NCBI GenBank assembly: GCA_002296965.1
Contig: DBIW01000012.1
Coordinates: 62,001-126,000, forward strand
Source: Treponema sp. UBA792
GTDB taxonomy: Bacteria > Spirochaetota > Spirochaetia > Treponematales > Treponemataceae
Direction: 5' to 3'
DNA: 64,000 nucleotides
Both the position numbers and the translations under genes were made by a program. Below the pieces are notes generated by a model, which saw only the letters and a program-made list of their open reading frames with translations, ran no database searches and was not told the DNA's origin. Positions within the stretch are counted from its first letter, which is position 1; each line of letters starts with the position of its first letter. Of the stretch, positions 20,130 to 29,019 are shown one piece after another.

Positions 20130-22820
20130 TTATTTGCTGGACTTAATCACAGCCTGCGCACCGGCAAGACGTGCAAGCGGCACACGGAACGGTGAACAAG
20201 AAACGTAGTTCAAGCCAATCTTGTAGCAGAGAGCGATTGAAGCAGGATCTCCTCCATGCTCACCGCAGATTCCAAGGTGAAGATCAGACTTGACGGAGCG
20301 TCCCTTTGCCTCCGCAATCTCCATCAAAGCTCCAGGACCGTCAGCGTCGAGTGTCGCGAACGGATCGTCCTCAAGAATTCTCTGGTCAAGATATGAACCG
20401 ATGAACTTACCGTAGTCATCGCGGCTGAAGCCGAATGTTGTCTGAGTAAGGTCATTTGAACCGAATGAGAAGAAGTCGGCAAACTTTGCAACCTTGTCAG
20501 CAGAAAGAGCCGTTCTCGGGAACTCAACCATTGAACCGATCTGGAATGTGAGCTTTGTTCCGACCTCATTATTTACAGCTGCAATCACAGCCTCAGCCTG
20601 GGCACGGATCTGCTCAACCTCGCGGTATGTGACTACGTTCGGAATCATGATGCGGACATCGTGCTTTGCGCCTTCCTTGTCCAGCTGGGCTGTCGCGCGT
20701 GCAATAGCCTCAACCTGCATCTCGTAAATCTCAGGATATGTGATTGCGAGACGGCATCCGCGGTGTCCGAGCATCGGGTTGTGCTCATCAAGAGAAGCAA
20801 CCTTCTGCGCAAGAACAGCCTTGTCAACGCCGAGCTTTGTCGCGAGAGCTGTCAGCTGGGCATCGCTCTCAGCCTGGATGAACTCATTGAGCGGCGGGTC
20901 AAGGAGACGGATTGTAACCGGTCTTCCGGCCATAGTCTTGATAATCTCGTAGAAATCCTTCTGCTGATACGGAAGAATTGTCTTGAGATTCTCCTTGCGG
21001 GCCTCTGTAGAGTCAGAAATAATCATCTTCTGGAATGCAGTGAGTTTAGGCTCGTCGAAGAACATGTGCTCCGTGCGGCAAAGACCGATTCCCATAGCTC
21101 CAAAGCGGAACGCATCCTCAGCATTCTTCGGTGTGTCTCCGTTCGCAAGAACCTCAAATCCCTTGACTGTCTTGCCTGAAGCCGTAGTGCGGACAGAAGC
21201 ATTGCGCACATCGTCCGCCCATCCGAGGAATTTCTCAAGATCACCGGAGATTGTAGCCGGTTTTACGGCAACCTGTCCCTCATAAACGCGGCCTGTAGCA
21301 CCATCTATTGTGAGGAAGTCTCCCTTCTTATATTCTTTTCCTTTTACAACGATTGTATCAGCATCCTTGAATGTGACATCAGCACATCCGCAGACACAAG
21401 GAGTTCCCATACCGCGGGCAACAACGGCAGCGTGCGATGTGCGTCCGCCAGTTGAAGTCAGGATTCCCTGGGCGACAGCCATTCCAGCGATGTCATCCGG
21501 AGAAGTCTCCTTTCTTACAAGAAGAACCTTCTTTCCGTCAGCGGCCCATTTTTCAGCCTCGTCAGCCGTGAACACAATTTGTCCGCAGCCTGCTCCCGGA
21601 GAAGCGTTAAGCCCGGCGGCGATTTCCGTCGCTTTCTTGACGGCATCCTTGTCAAGCTGAGGAAGAAGAAGCTGGTTCAGCTGCTCCGGCTCGACACGGA
21701 GAAGAGCCTGCTCCTTTGTGATAAGTCCTTCACCGACCATATCGACAGCCATCTTTACAGCGGCGGCACCGGTACGCTTTCCGTTGCGGCACTGGAGCAT
21801 ATAGAGTTTGCCCTGCTGAACGGTGAATTCCATATCCTGCATATCGTGATAGTGCTTCTCAAGACGCTCGCGGATTTCGCAGAGTTCCTTGTAAATCGCA
21901 GGATTCTCGCTCTCAAGCTGAGAAAGTTTCTGCGGAGTACGGATACCGGCAACGACATCCTCACCCTGGGCGTTCATCAGATACTCACCCATGAACACGT
22001 TCTCGCCGGTTGAAGGATCGCGGCTGAAGCAGACACCTGTACCGGAATCATTTCCCATGTTTCCGAAAACCATAGCCATGACAGTTACGGCTGTTCCTTT
22101 CAGAGTGCCTTCCTTGATGTTGTTAAGCTGGCGGTATTTGATGGCGCGGGGATTGTTCCATGAACCGAATACGGCGCCGATTGCTCCCCACATCTGCTCT
22201 TTCGGATTCTGCGGGAAGTCAGTTCCTTTTTCAGCTTTGTACATCGCCTTGTATTTCTGAACGATTTCCTGAAGCTCTTCCGTAGTAAGATCCGTATCTT
22301 CCTTGATTCCGCGGTGGGACTTCACCTCATCAATAATCGCCTCGAATTTGTCGTGGTCAACGCCCATCGCGACATCACCGTACATCTGGATAAAGCGGCG
22401 GTATGCATCCCATGCAAAGCGCGGATTTCCAGTCTTGTTCGCAAGACCAAGAACTGACTTGTCGTTAAGACCGAGGTTGAGGATTGTGTCCATCATACCA
22501 GGCATTGAAATTGCGGCGCCGGAACGTACAGAAACCAGAAGCGGATCATCATCGGCTCCGAGTTTTTTACCCATAACGCTCTCAAGGCGGGCAAGATATT
22601 CATCAACTTCTTTATCAAGACCGTCGGGATATTTACGTCCGAGCTTGTAGAATTCCTGACACACATCTGTGGAAATTGTAAAACCAGCCGGAACAGGAAG
22701 GCTCAAAGGTTTTTTGGCCATCTGAGCAAGGTTAGCGCCCTTGCCTCCGAGCTCAGCGCGCATTGACTCATCGCCGTCAGCGTCGCCGTTACCGAAAAAA
22801 TAAACAAATTTGTTTGCCAT
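20130..22820 (-). CDS. ppdK: pyruvate, phosphate dikinase
   Basis: The 896-residue enzyme interconverts PEP, AMP and pyrophosphate with pyruvate, ATP and phosphate; in anaerobes it often runs glycolytically. It has an N-terminal ATP-grasp domain (GGKGANLAQM near the start), the swivelling phosphohistidine domain with GGRTSHAAVVARGMG (catalytic His) and the C-terminal PEP/pyruvate barrel with the catalytic Cys in GICGEHGG. The ATG at 22820 (MANKFVYFF) has GGAG upstream. It has its own strong promoter and terminator, so it is monocistronic. Confidence 0.97.
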   Translation of the reverse strand: MANKFVYFFGNGDADGDESMRAELGGKGANLAQMAKKPLSLPVPAGFTISTDVCQEFYKLGRKYPDGLDKEVDEYLARLESVMGKKLGADDDPLLVSVRSGAAISMPGMMDTILNLGLNDKSVLGLANKTGNPRFAWDAYRRFIQMYGDVAMGVDHDKFEAIIDEVKSHRGIKEDTDLTTEELQEIVQKYKAMYKAEKGTDFPQNPKEQMWGAIGAVFGSWNNPRAIKYRQLNNIKEGTLKGTAVTVMAMVFGNMGNDSGTGVCFSRDPSTGENVFMGEYLMNAQGEDVVAGIRTPQKLSQLESENPAIYKELCEIRERLEKHYHDMQDMEFTVQQGKLYMLQCRNGKRTGAAAVKMAVDMVGEGLITKEQALLRVEPEQLNQLLLPQLDKDAVKKATEIAAGLNASPGAGCGQIVFTADEAEKWAADGKKVLLVRKETSPDDIAGMAVAQGILTSTGGRTSHAAVVARGMGTPCVCGCADVTFKDADTIVVKGKEYKKGDFLTIDGATGRVYEGQVAVKPATISGDLEKFLGWADDVRNASVRTTASGKTVKGFEVLANGDTPKNAEDAFRFGAMGIGLCRTEHMFFDEPKLTAFQKMIISDSTEARKENLKTILPYQQKDFYEIIKTMAGRPVTIRLLDPPLNEFIQAESDAQLTALATKLGVDKAVLAQKVASLDEHNPMLGHRGCRLAITYPEIYEMQVEAIARATAQLDKEGAKHDVRIMIPNVVTYREVEQIRAQAEAVIAAVNNEVGTKLTFQIGSMVEFPRTALSADKVAKFADFFSFGSNDLTQTTFGFSRDDYGKFIGSYLDQRILEDDPFATLDADGPGALMEIAEAKGRSVKSDLHLGICGEHGGDPASIALCYKIGLNYVSCSPFRVPLARLAGAQAVIKSSK

Positions 22821-22859
22821 TGATTTTTTCTCCAAAAAAAGGATTAGATATTTATAAAA

Positions 22860-22888
22860 ATATTACATTCTATTTAAATAACTGTCAA
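22860..22888 (-). promoter_or_regulatory. ppdK promoter
   Basis: Consensus TTGACA (22883-22888), a 17-base spacer and TAATAT (22860-22865). This is one of the two best promoters in the window and fits a highly expressed central-metabolism gene. Confidence 0.78.
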
Positions 22889-22965
22889 TCTACAGACAAA
22901 ATGTGCCCACTTGCTTAAACAGGCTTTTTCCAATAAGATTTTCCGAAGTTACAATGAGGTTATAA

Positions 22966-24069
22966 ATGGACTCTTCTTTCTATAATATTGATAAATTCAG
23001 AAACGACGACATCCGTGCTGTGGATGCGAAATTCGAAGCCCAGAAAATAGCATTCTCGCCGCTGACTTTTCAGGCGATAAAGGCGATGCTCGACCTGAAT
23101 CTGCTCCGGCTTATAAGCGATTCCGGAGAAGAGGGAATATCGCGGAAACAGCTTGCGGAAAAATCAGGAATCTCAGAATACGGAACAGGCGTTCTATGCG
23201 AGATGGCTCTCGGAATGAATGTCATAAAACTTGCCGGCAGCGAGGAAGAGAAATTTATAATCGGAAAAATCGGATGGATGCTTCTTGAGGATGATCTGAC
23301 AAAGGTGAATTTCAACTTCACAAACGACATCTGCTATCAGGGAGCATGGGAGCTGGAGAAATCCGTCGTGAACGGCAAACCGGAAGGACTTAAAGTTTTC
23401 GGCGACAAATGGACGACCGTATACGAGGCGCTTTCGACACTTCCCGAAAAGGCGAAAAAAAGCTGGTTCGAATTCGACCATTTTTACAGCGACATAGCTT
23501 TTCCCGAAGCCCTGCCTATCGTCTTCAGCAAAAAACCGAAAACTATAACCGACATCGGCGGAAATACGGCAAAATGGTCAATCGCCTGCTGCCGCTATGA
23601 TCCTGATGTGAAAATGACAATCGTCGATCTTCCGGGACAGACCGCCGTCGCAGAGCAGAATGCGGCCAAAGAAGGTTTCTCCGCCAGAATATCCACCTAC
23701 AGCGGAAACGTTCTTGATAACACGACCGTCCTTCCTCCGGATCCCGATGCCGTCTGGATGAGCCAGTTCCTTGACTGTTTCTCACTTCACCAGATAACCA
23801 AAATTCTAAGGAAAGTACACAAAGCCGCAAACAAGGAAACAAATGTCTATGTGCTTGAACCTCTCTGGGACAGGCAGAAATTCGAGGCAAGTTCATATTC
23901 ACTGCAGGCCACGTCACTTTACTTCACCTGCATAGCGAACGGAAACAGCAAGATGTACCGCTACGAGGAACTTGTGAATGCAATTGAAGAGGCCGGATTC
24001 AAACTTGACTGCGCACATCACAACCTGGGCTCGAACAGCTACTCGCTGCTTGTATTCAAAAAGGCATGA
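22966..24069 (+). CDS. SAM-dependent O-methyltransferase (aryl-polyene-cluster type)
   Basis: The 367-residue protein has an N-terminal winged-helix/dimerisation region (about residues 30-110, with RKQLAEKSGISEYGTGVLCEM) and a Rossmann methyltransferase domain (about 180-360; ITDIGGNTAKWSIA is the SAM-binding loop and IVDLPGQ the acidic strand). This matches the plant/bacterial O-methyltransferase type 2 fold. GAGG lies 6 bases before the ATG. Its stop overlaps the start of the chain-length-factor-like gene (ATGA). The two genes after it are typical partners in aryl polyene loci, so I infer methylation of an aryl head group. The substrate is unproven. Confidence 0.8.
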   Translation: MDSSFYNIDKFRNDDIRAVDAKFEAQKIAFSPLTFQAIKAMLDLNLLRLISDSGEEGISRKQLAEKSGISEYGTGVLCEMALGMNVIKLAGSEEEKFIIGKIGWMLLEDDLTKVNFNFTNDICYQGAWELEKSVVNGKPEGLKVFGDKWTTVYEALSTLPEKAKKSWFEFDHFYSDIAFPEALPIVFSKKPKTITDIGGNTAKWSIACCRYDPDVKMTIVDLPGQTAVAEQNAAKEGFSARISTYSGNVLDNTTVLPPDPDAVWMSQFLDCFSLHQITKILRKVHKAANKETNVYVLEPLWDRQKFEASSYSLQATSLYFTCIANGNSKMYRYEELVNAIEEAGFKLDCAHHNLGSNSYSLLVFKKA

Positions 24070-24749
24070 GATTGAACGGCAAGGAACTCTTCATTTCTGA
24101 TTTCTCTTTCTGGGCGCCGGGCCTGTGCGATGACATACAGAAATGGCGGGACTGGAGCAAAGGGGAAATTCAGATAGAGCTGTCAAAAGACGCACCGAAG
24201 CTTGAATATACAGATCCGCTTTTCAGACGGCGGCTCAGCCAGATTTCAAAAATGACCGTTCATGTTGTCCACAATCTGCTTGAATCGACAGGAATATCAC
24301 CGGACACAAAGCTCATATTCATATCCATGCGCGGAGAAATCGAACGGGAATTCACAATAAACAGAACGCTGATAAACGACGACATGATTCTTCCAGCGGC
24401 ATTCTCGCTTTCGGTGTTCAACACGCCGGTCGCGCTGGCGACGCTCGCATTCAAAATGAAAGGCGGCTACACGACGGTTTTTCCCTCCGGAAACGATTTC
24501 TCGGCCGCGTTCGTAAACGCCGCGGCACCGGTTCTTGCCGGAACCGAAAAACAGCTGATTCTTGTATACGCAGACGAACTTGTCCCCGCGGAATATGGAA
24601 ATCTTGCTCCGGAGAACAGTTTTCCGCTGGCATTTGCGGCGGTCATAAAATCAGAAGAAAGCGGGAATTCAAAAAAAGTTGACCTGGACGGAATTCCATC
24701 CGTTCCATACAAATTTCTGAAAGTCTATGCGGATTTCGGCCGCACATAA
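24066..24749 (+). CDS. beta-ketoacyl synthase-like chain-length factor
   Basis: The 227-residue protein resembles only the N-terminal half of a ketosynthase (the Ketoacyl-synt_2 type). It contains ISDFSFWAPG at the start and a central SLSVFNTPVALATLAFKMKG helix. It lacks the active-site Cys and the two His of real condensing enzymes, so it cannot condense acyl units by itself. Such proteins occur in aryl polyene clusters beside a PlsC-type acyltransferase, as here. It is translationally coupled to the methyltransferase and 10 bases upstream of the acyltransferase. Confidence 0.78.
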   Translation: MRLNGKELFISDFSFWAPGLCDDIQKWRDWSKGEIQIELSKDAPKLEYTDPLFRRRLSQISKMTVHVVHNLLESTGISPDTKLIFISMRGEIEREFTINRTLINDDMILPAAFSLSVFNTPVALATLAFKMKGGYTTVFPSGNDFSAAFVNAAAPVLAGTEKQLILVYADELVPAEYGNLAPENSFPLAFAAVIKSEESGNSKKVDLDGIPSVPYKFLKVYADFGRT

Positions 24750-24759
24750 GAGGTTTTGC

Positions 24760-25635
24760 ATGTCGAGAAAAGAAAAAATGTCCGAGGAGGACAAGGCGAA
24801 ATACCGTGCCGATGACCTTCCTAAAATCAAAAATGTGTTCGCTTATCTGTATTTTTGTCTGATAAAACTTTTCTTTTATCTTTTTTTCGGAGTCGGAGCG
24901 GTTTTTCTCGCAATATTCATATTTCCGTTCATCCGTCTGTTCCACCCGAACAAGGAGAATTTCGGAATACACGCGCGCGCCTATGTGTCGCACACATTCA
25001 GATTTTTTCTGAATTTTCTCAGGGTGATGGGCGGTTCAAGGCAGAAAACAGACAACAGAACCGCATACAGGAACATCAGCGGAAAAGTGATAATCGCGAA
25101 CCATCCGTCAATTCTTGATTTTGTCTACATAATGTCGCTTGTTCCGAATTCAACCTGCATCGTCCGCGGAAGCCTGACCAAAACTCCGCTCGCCGGCGTA
25201 ATCAAGCAGGCTTACATAACGAACACAACCGATTTCGACGATTTGTGCAGAATCTGCCGGAAAGTGATAGAGGAGGGCAGCAACGTCATCATTTTTCCGG
25301 AAGGAACCAGAACTCCGCGGCACGGACGCAATTCATACAAAAAAGGAGCGGCGCGGATCGCGCTTTTTTCCGGATGCAACGTCCAGCCGATATTCATCGG
25401 AGGAAGCGACAAATACGGGCTTGGAAAACACGATGCGTTCATCTCATACAATCACGTGGAGCGTTATCTTTACGACTTCAGGCTGCTGCCCGAAATTGAC
25501 ATCGCGGAATTCAGGGAACTGCCGGAAGCGATTGCCGCAAAACGCCTTACTGAAAAAATGGAGCAGACGATTCTTGCCGCCGCGGACGAATACAGCAAGA
25601 ACCACCCGGACTGCATAACCCTGAACAACGTCTGA
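24760..25635 (+). CDS. PlsC-type 1-acylglycerol-3-phosphate-like acyltransferase
   Basis: This 291-residue membrane-bound acyltransferase has a hydrophobic N-terminal stretch (about residues 30-65), the catalytic NHPSILD (NHx4D) motif and the FPEGTRTPRHG substrate motif. The ATG at 24760 follows AGAGG. Alone it could be a phospholipid enzyme, but it is the third gene of a block with a methyltransferase and a chain-length factor. That order recurs in aryl polyene clusters, where an LPLAT is expected. Its 3' end meets the esterase gene tail to tail with one base between. Confidence 0.85.
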   Translation: MSRKEKMSEEDKAKYRADDLPKIKNVFAYLYFCLIKLFFYLFFGVGAVFLAIFIFPFIRLFHPNKENFGIHARAYVSHTFRFFLNFLRVMGGSRQKTDNRTAYRNISGKVIIANHPSILDFVYIMSLVPNSTCIVRGSLTKTPLAGVIKQAYITNTTDFDDLCRICRKVIEEGSNVIIFPEGTRTPRHGRNSYKKGAARIALFSGCNVQPIFIGGSDKYGLGKHDAFISYNHVERYLYDFRLLPEIDIAEFRELPEAIAAKRLTEKMEQTILAAADEYSKNHPDCITLNNV

Positions 25636-25636
25636 C

Positions 25637-26794
25637 TTATTCCGCAAGAACCGATTCCAGCTTTCCGCACAGCGCGGCCGCAGCTTTTGTATGCGTCCTT
25701 TCGCTCGGATGCCAGTCTGCGGCTATTCCGTCGGCCATTGACTGCGGAGAAAATCGGAAAACACCGACATCCGTGTCTCCGGTCTCCGAACGGAACTGCT
25801 CCGCGGCGGCCTGAACAGCAGGAAAAAGCGCGTCTCCCATAATTCCGAGCGTGCAGAGAATATATGAATCAGGATTATGTCTCCTTATCTGCCGCAGGAA
25901 TTCCACATATCCGGCCTTGAATTCATCGGTTTTTGCGGAATTTCCCTTGCACCAGCTGTCATCATTCGTTCCAAGATTCACGACAATCACGTCAGGAACA
26001 AAGTCTCCAAAATTCCAGCTGAGCTTCTGGAGCTGGCTGTAGTTGCCGAAATGATTTCCGCAGAATCCGAGCTTATCGTAATAATCCGGCATGAGCTGCT
26101 GGTCGGACTTGACGGACGGATTTGAAGTATAGCCCGACACGACGCCCCATCCGCTCTGGCTTACAAAGCTCCAGTCGGCGCCGAGACGCGTGGCGGCCTT
26201 GTACGCATAGGTTTTTGTGACATCCTCGGTCGCGGTGGAAAAATGATGATTTCTGTCCTCGTCATCAACGCCGTAGCCGCAGGTGATTGAGTCTCCGATG
26301 AATTCAATTTTGAGCGGCCTCACCGCGGCAGGAGAAATTTTTCCGTCAGCATCGGTCGAAACCGCCTTGATTCCGGCGACGGAATTTGCCGCCTCGGAAA
26401 GCTTTATCACCATCACATCGCAACTGCGGATTTCATCACCGGAAAAAACTAGAATTTTCTGCTCCGGTTTTGAGAGCCTCAGGTCGGCGGCGCGCTCTCC
26501 GTCAACAAAAACAGCGACACGCGCAAGCCCTATATTCGTCTCAGGCCTTCTGACTTTTGCGCCGCTGTCTCCGGCAAAAGTAACTTCAAGCGACCTTGCC
26601 GTAACATGAAACGCGGCTCCGGTACCCGAATATCCGCACCAGAGAATTCCATCTTCCGTCACGGTTCTTCCAAGGAATTTCACGTTTCCGGCATCGGGCG
26701 GAAAATTCTTCTCCTGAGCGGAAACCGCAAATCCCATGAAAACCACAAAAACCGCACACAAAATTTTTTTGAAAAACGTATTCCGTAAATCCAT
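25637..26794 (-). CDS. secreted carbohydrate esterase family 2-like acetylesterase
   Basis: The 385-residue protein starts with a signal peptide (hydrophobic stretch ending in VSAQ at about residue 26). An N-terminal jelly-roll domain follows (about 40-150), then an SGNH hydrolase domain with GDSITCGYG (nucleophile Ser), NLGTNDD (Asn) and WHPSERTH (catalytic His). This two-domain order is that of CE2 enzymes, which deacetylate xylan and glucomannan. It is 5 bases downstream of the GH31 gene, so the two are co-transcribed. GGAAG precedes the ATG at 26794; another ATG at 26809 is possible. Confidence 0.85.
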   Translation of the reverse strand: MDLRNTFFKKILCAVFVVFMGFAVSAQEKNFPPDAGNVKFLGRTVTEDGILWCGYSGTGAAFHVTARSLEVTFAGDSGAKVRRPETNIGLARVAVFVDGERAADLRLSKPEQKILVFSGDEIRSCDVMVIKLSEAANSVAGIKAVSTDADGKISPAAVRPLKIEFIGDSITCGYGVDDEDRNHHFSTATEDVTKTYAYKAATRLGADWSFVSQSGWGVVSGYTSNPSVKSDQQLMPDYYDKLGFCGNHFGNYSQLQKLSWNFGDFVPDVIVVNLGTNDDSWCKGNSAKTDEFKAGYVEFLRQIRRHNPDSYILCTLGIMGDALFPAVQAAAEQFRSETGDTDVGVFRFSPQSMADGIAADWHPSERTHTKAAAALCGKLESVLAE

Positions 26795-26799
26795 AGCTT

Positions 26800-28887
26800 T
26801 TACTTCCATATTTTTATGTCAAACTCTCCGCGCGTAAAGACGGGAATTCTCTCAAGAGGCGCATCCGAGATGACAGATATTCCGCCGTCATATTTTTTTC
26901 CTGAGAAAGCGTCCGTCCATTTTCCTTCCGCAAGCTCAGGGAGATACACTTTTCTTGAACGGGCACCCGCCTCAGTCACCGGAGCCACAAGAATCCTGTC
27001 GCCGAACATATATTCATCCTCAACGGAAAACACGTTTTTATCGGTATAAAAATCGTAGAAAAGCGGGCGCATGACCGGAGAACCGTTTTCGTGGGCCGAC
27101 TGCATAGTCTCCCTGACATAAGGCCTGAGCCTCTCGCGCAGAAAAAGCAGTTCCGACAGAATTCCGTAGACTTCATCGCCAAAGCTCCAGACCTCGTTGT
27201 CCTGACCGCTCTCCATCTGCCTTATCTGATGTCCGTTCACAATGTGATACGGCTGCTCCAGCTGCCGGAACGGAGGCCTTTCGCCGTGAAGCCGCATGAC
27301 AGGACAGAACACAGCCCATTCAAACCAGCGGACAAGAAGCTCCCTGAATCCGTTGTCGTGAACATCGCCTCCCAAAAATCCGCCGATGTCTGTCGTCCAC
27401 CATGGAATTCCGGCCATATTCATGCTGAGCCCCGCCTGAATCTGATTTCTGAATGAGCGGAAATCGGAATGAACATCACCGGACCAGACGACAGCTCCGA
27501 ATTTCTGGCTTCCGGCCCAGGCGCAGCGTACAAGGCTCAGCGGATTCTCCACACCCTCGGATTTCAGCCCCTCGTAAAATCCCTGCGCATAGAATTTCGG
27601 ATAAGCGTTGGAACACTGCATCGCAGGCCCGATATGATAACGGTAATTCTCAAAATTGTAGATTCCGTATTCAGGTTCCGCCTCGTCAAGCCAGAAAAGC
27701 TGTATTCCTTTTTTGAAATAATTGTCGCGGCATTTTTCCCAGACGAATTTCCTTGCGGCGGGATTTGTCGTGTCAAAAAAAACGGTGTTTCCCATCCAGG
27801 TCATATTCAGACCGCCGCCTGCGTCAAAACTGATCAGGAGTCCGGACGAGGCCATTTCTCCGAAATTCTCGCTGCGCTCATCAATTGTAGGCCAGACAGA
27901 AACCATCAGTTTTATTCCCATCTCCGAAAGTTCCCTCACCATCGACTCCGGATCCGGCCAGTCCTGAGGGTCGAATTTAAAGTCTCCCTGAACCGTCCAA
28001 TGGAAAAAATCTATCACAATCACATCAAGCGGAAGTCCGCGGCTTCTGTAACCGCGCGCGACATCAAGAACCTCCTGCTGTGTCCGGTAGCGGAGCTTGC
28101 ACTGCCAGAATCCCATCGCAAAATCGGGCATCATCGGAGCATGACCTGTAACATCGGCGTAATTCGATTCTATTTCGGCAGGAGTTCCGCAAGTAACCCA
28201 GTAGTCGATTTTTTTTGTTCTTTCGGCCGTCCAGACTGTTCCGTTGTTCGCGAAAACCGCGTTTCCGACCGCCGGATTGTTCCAGAGGAATCCGTATCCG
28301 CGGCTAGAGACGACAAACGGCACGCTCGCCTGCGAATTCCGCTGCGCAAGCTCAAGTGAACAGCCTTTTTTGTCGAGATGGGAATCCTGATACTGCCCCA
28401 TTCCGTACAGATGCTCATCATCGTAGGCCTCAAACCTGACCGCCGCAAAAAAATCGGATGCGCCGTAATGCGGCTTAAGCTCCCGCCCCGAAAGATTCAG
28501 CGGCGCGCAGAAACGGTCAATCCTCTGACGGTTGCGCCAGAATTCCTCAAGGAGAATTTCGCCTCTGTCATTCTCAAAACTTATCCAGCCCTCAAAATTC
28601 ACACGCACAACAAGTTTTCCGCAGACAAGGCGCGCCTGCTTCATCTTTCTGACGTGCTTTTCCGGCTCAGGGTAATGGATATGCCACGGCTCAGTCACAT
28701 CAATTTCTTCTATAAAGACATCCGCGCTGCGGTTTCCGGGAACAACATCGAGCGCCCAGTCATTTCCATCCATCTCAGGCTCAAGCGACATCCGCACACG
28801 GACGGAATCCTTTCCCCACGGCTCAATCACTGTAACGGAACGGCCGTCTCGTAAAACAAGTTTATTGTCAACTGAAATAAAATCCAT
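26800..28887 (-). CDS. glycoside hydrolase family 31 (alpha-glucosidase/alpha-xylosidase)
   Basis: The 695-residue enzyme has an N-terminal beta-sandwich (to about 240) and a (beta/alpha)8 catalytic barrel. The nucleophile Asp is in WLDEAEPE and the acid/base Asp in WSGDVHSDF, with RCAWAGSQKF just before it, as in YicI-type alpha-xylosidases. No signal peptide is present, so it acts in the cytoplasm, probably on xyloglucan or alpha-glucan oligosaccharides. It is in one unit with the CE2 esterase. TATACT ends 6 bases before the ATG at 28887. A GTG two codons earlier (28893) is the only other start and lies upstream of the predicted mRNA start. Confidence 0.9.
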   Translation of the reverse strand: MDFISVDNKLVLRDGRSVTVIEPWGKDSVRVRMSLEPEMDGNDWALDVVPGNRSADVFIEEIDVTEPWHIHYPEPEKHVRKMKQARLVCGKLVVRVNFEGWISFENDRGEILLEEFWRNRQRIDRFCAPLNLSGRELKPHYGASDFFAAVRFEAYDDEHLYGMGQYQDSHLDKKGCSLELAQRNSQASVPFVVSSRGYGFLWNNPAVGNAVFANNGTVWTAERTKKIDYWVTCGTPAEIESNYADVTGHAPMMPDFAMGFWQCKLRYRTQQEVLDVARGYRSRGLPLDVIVIDFFHWTVQGDFKFDPQDWPDPESMVRELSEMGIKLMVSVWPTIDERSENFGEMASSGLLISFDAGGGLNMTWMGNTVFFDTTNPAARKFVWEKCRDNYFKKGIQLFWLDEAEPEYGIYNFENYRYHIGPAMQCSNAYPKFYAQGFYEGLKSEGVENPLSLVRCAWAGSQKFGAVVWSGDVHSDFRSFRNQIQAGLSMNMAGIPWWTTDIGGFLGGDVHDNGFRELLVRWFEWAVFCPVMRLHGERPPFRQLEQPYHIVNGHQIRQMESGQDNEVWSFGDEVYGILSELLFLRERLRPYVRETMQSAHENGSPVMRPLFYDFYTDKNVFSVEDEYMFGDRILVAPVTEAGARSRKVYLPELAEGKWTDAFSGKKYDGGISVISDAPLERIPVFTRGEFDIKIWK

Positions 28888-28893
28888 TCGCAC

Positions 28894-28922
28894 AGTATAC
28901 CATCATATCACCCGCCAAACAA
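28894..28922 (-). promoter_or_regulatory. leaderless-type promoter of the GH31-CE2 unit
   Basis: TTGTTT (28917-28922), a 17-base spacer and TATACT (28894-28899), ending 6 bases before the ATG. No Shine-Dalgarno sequence is present. Confidence 0.6.
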
Positions 28923-29019
28923 AAGAATTCTTAGCACAAAAAAATGCAGAAATTCAGCCGGAATTCCGCGAAACGCTCCTATTGCGCTTTTTATTTTTTA
29001 AGTATAAACATATCCTGTC

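Noticed and set aside
27469..28359. 296-codon open frame on the plus strand
   Set aside because: Antisense to the GH31 gene, whose catalytic motifs are intact on the other strand.
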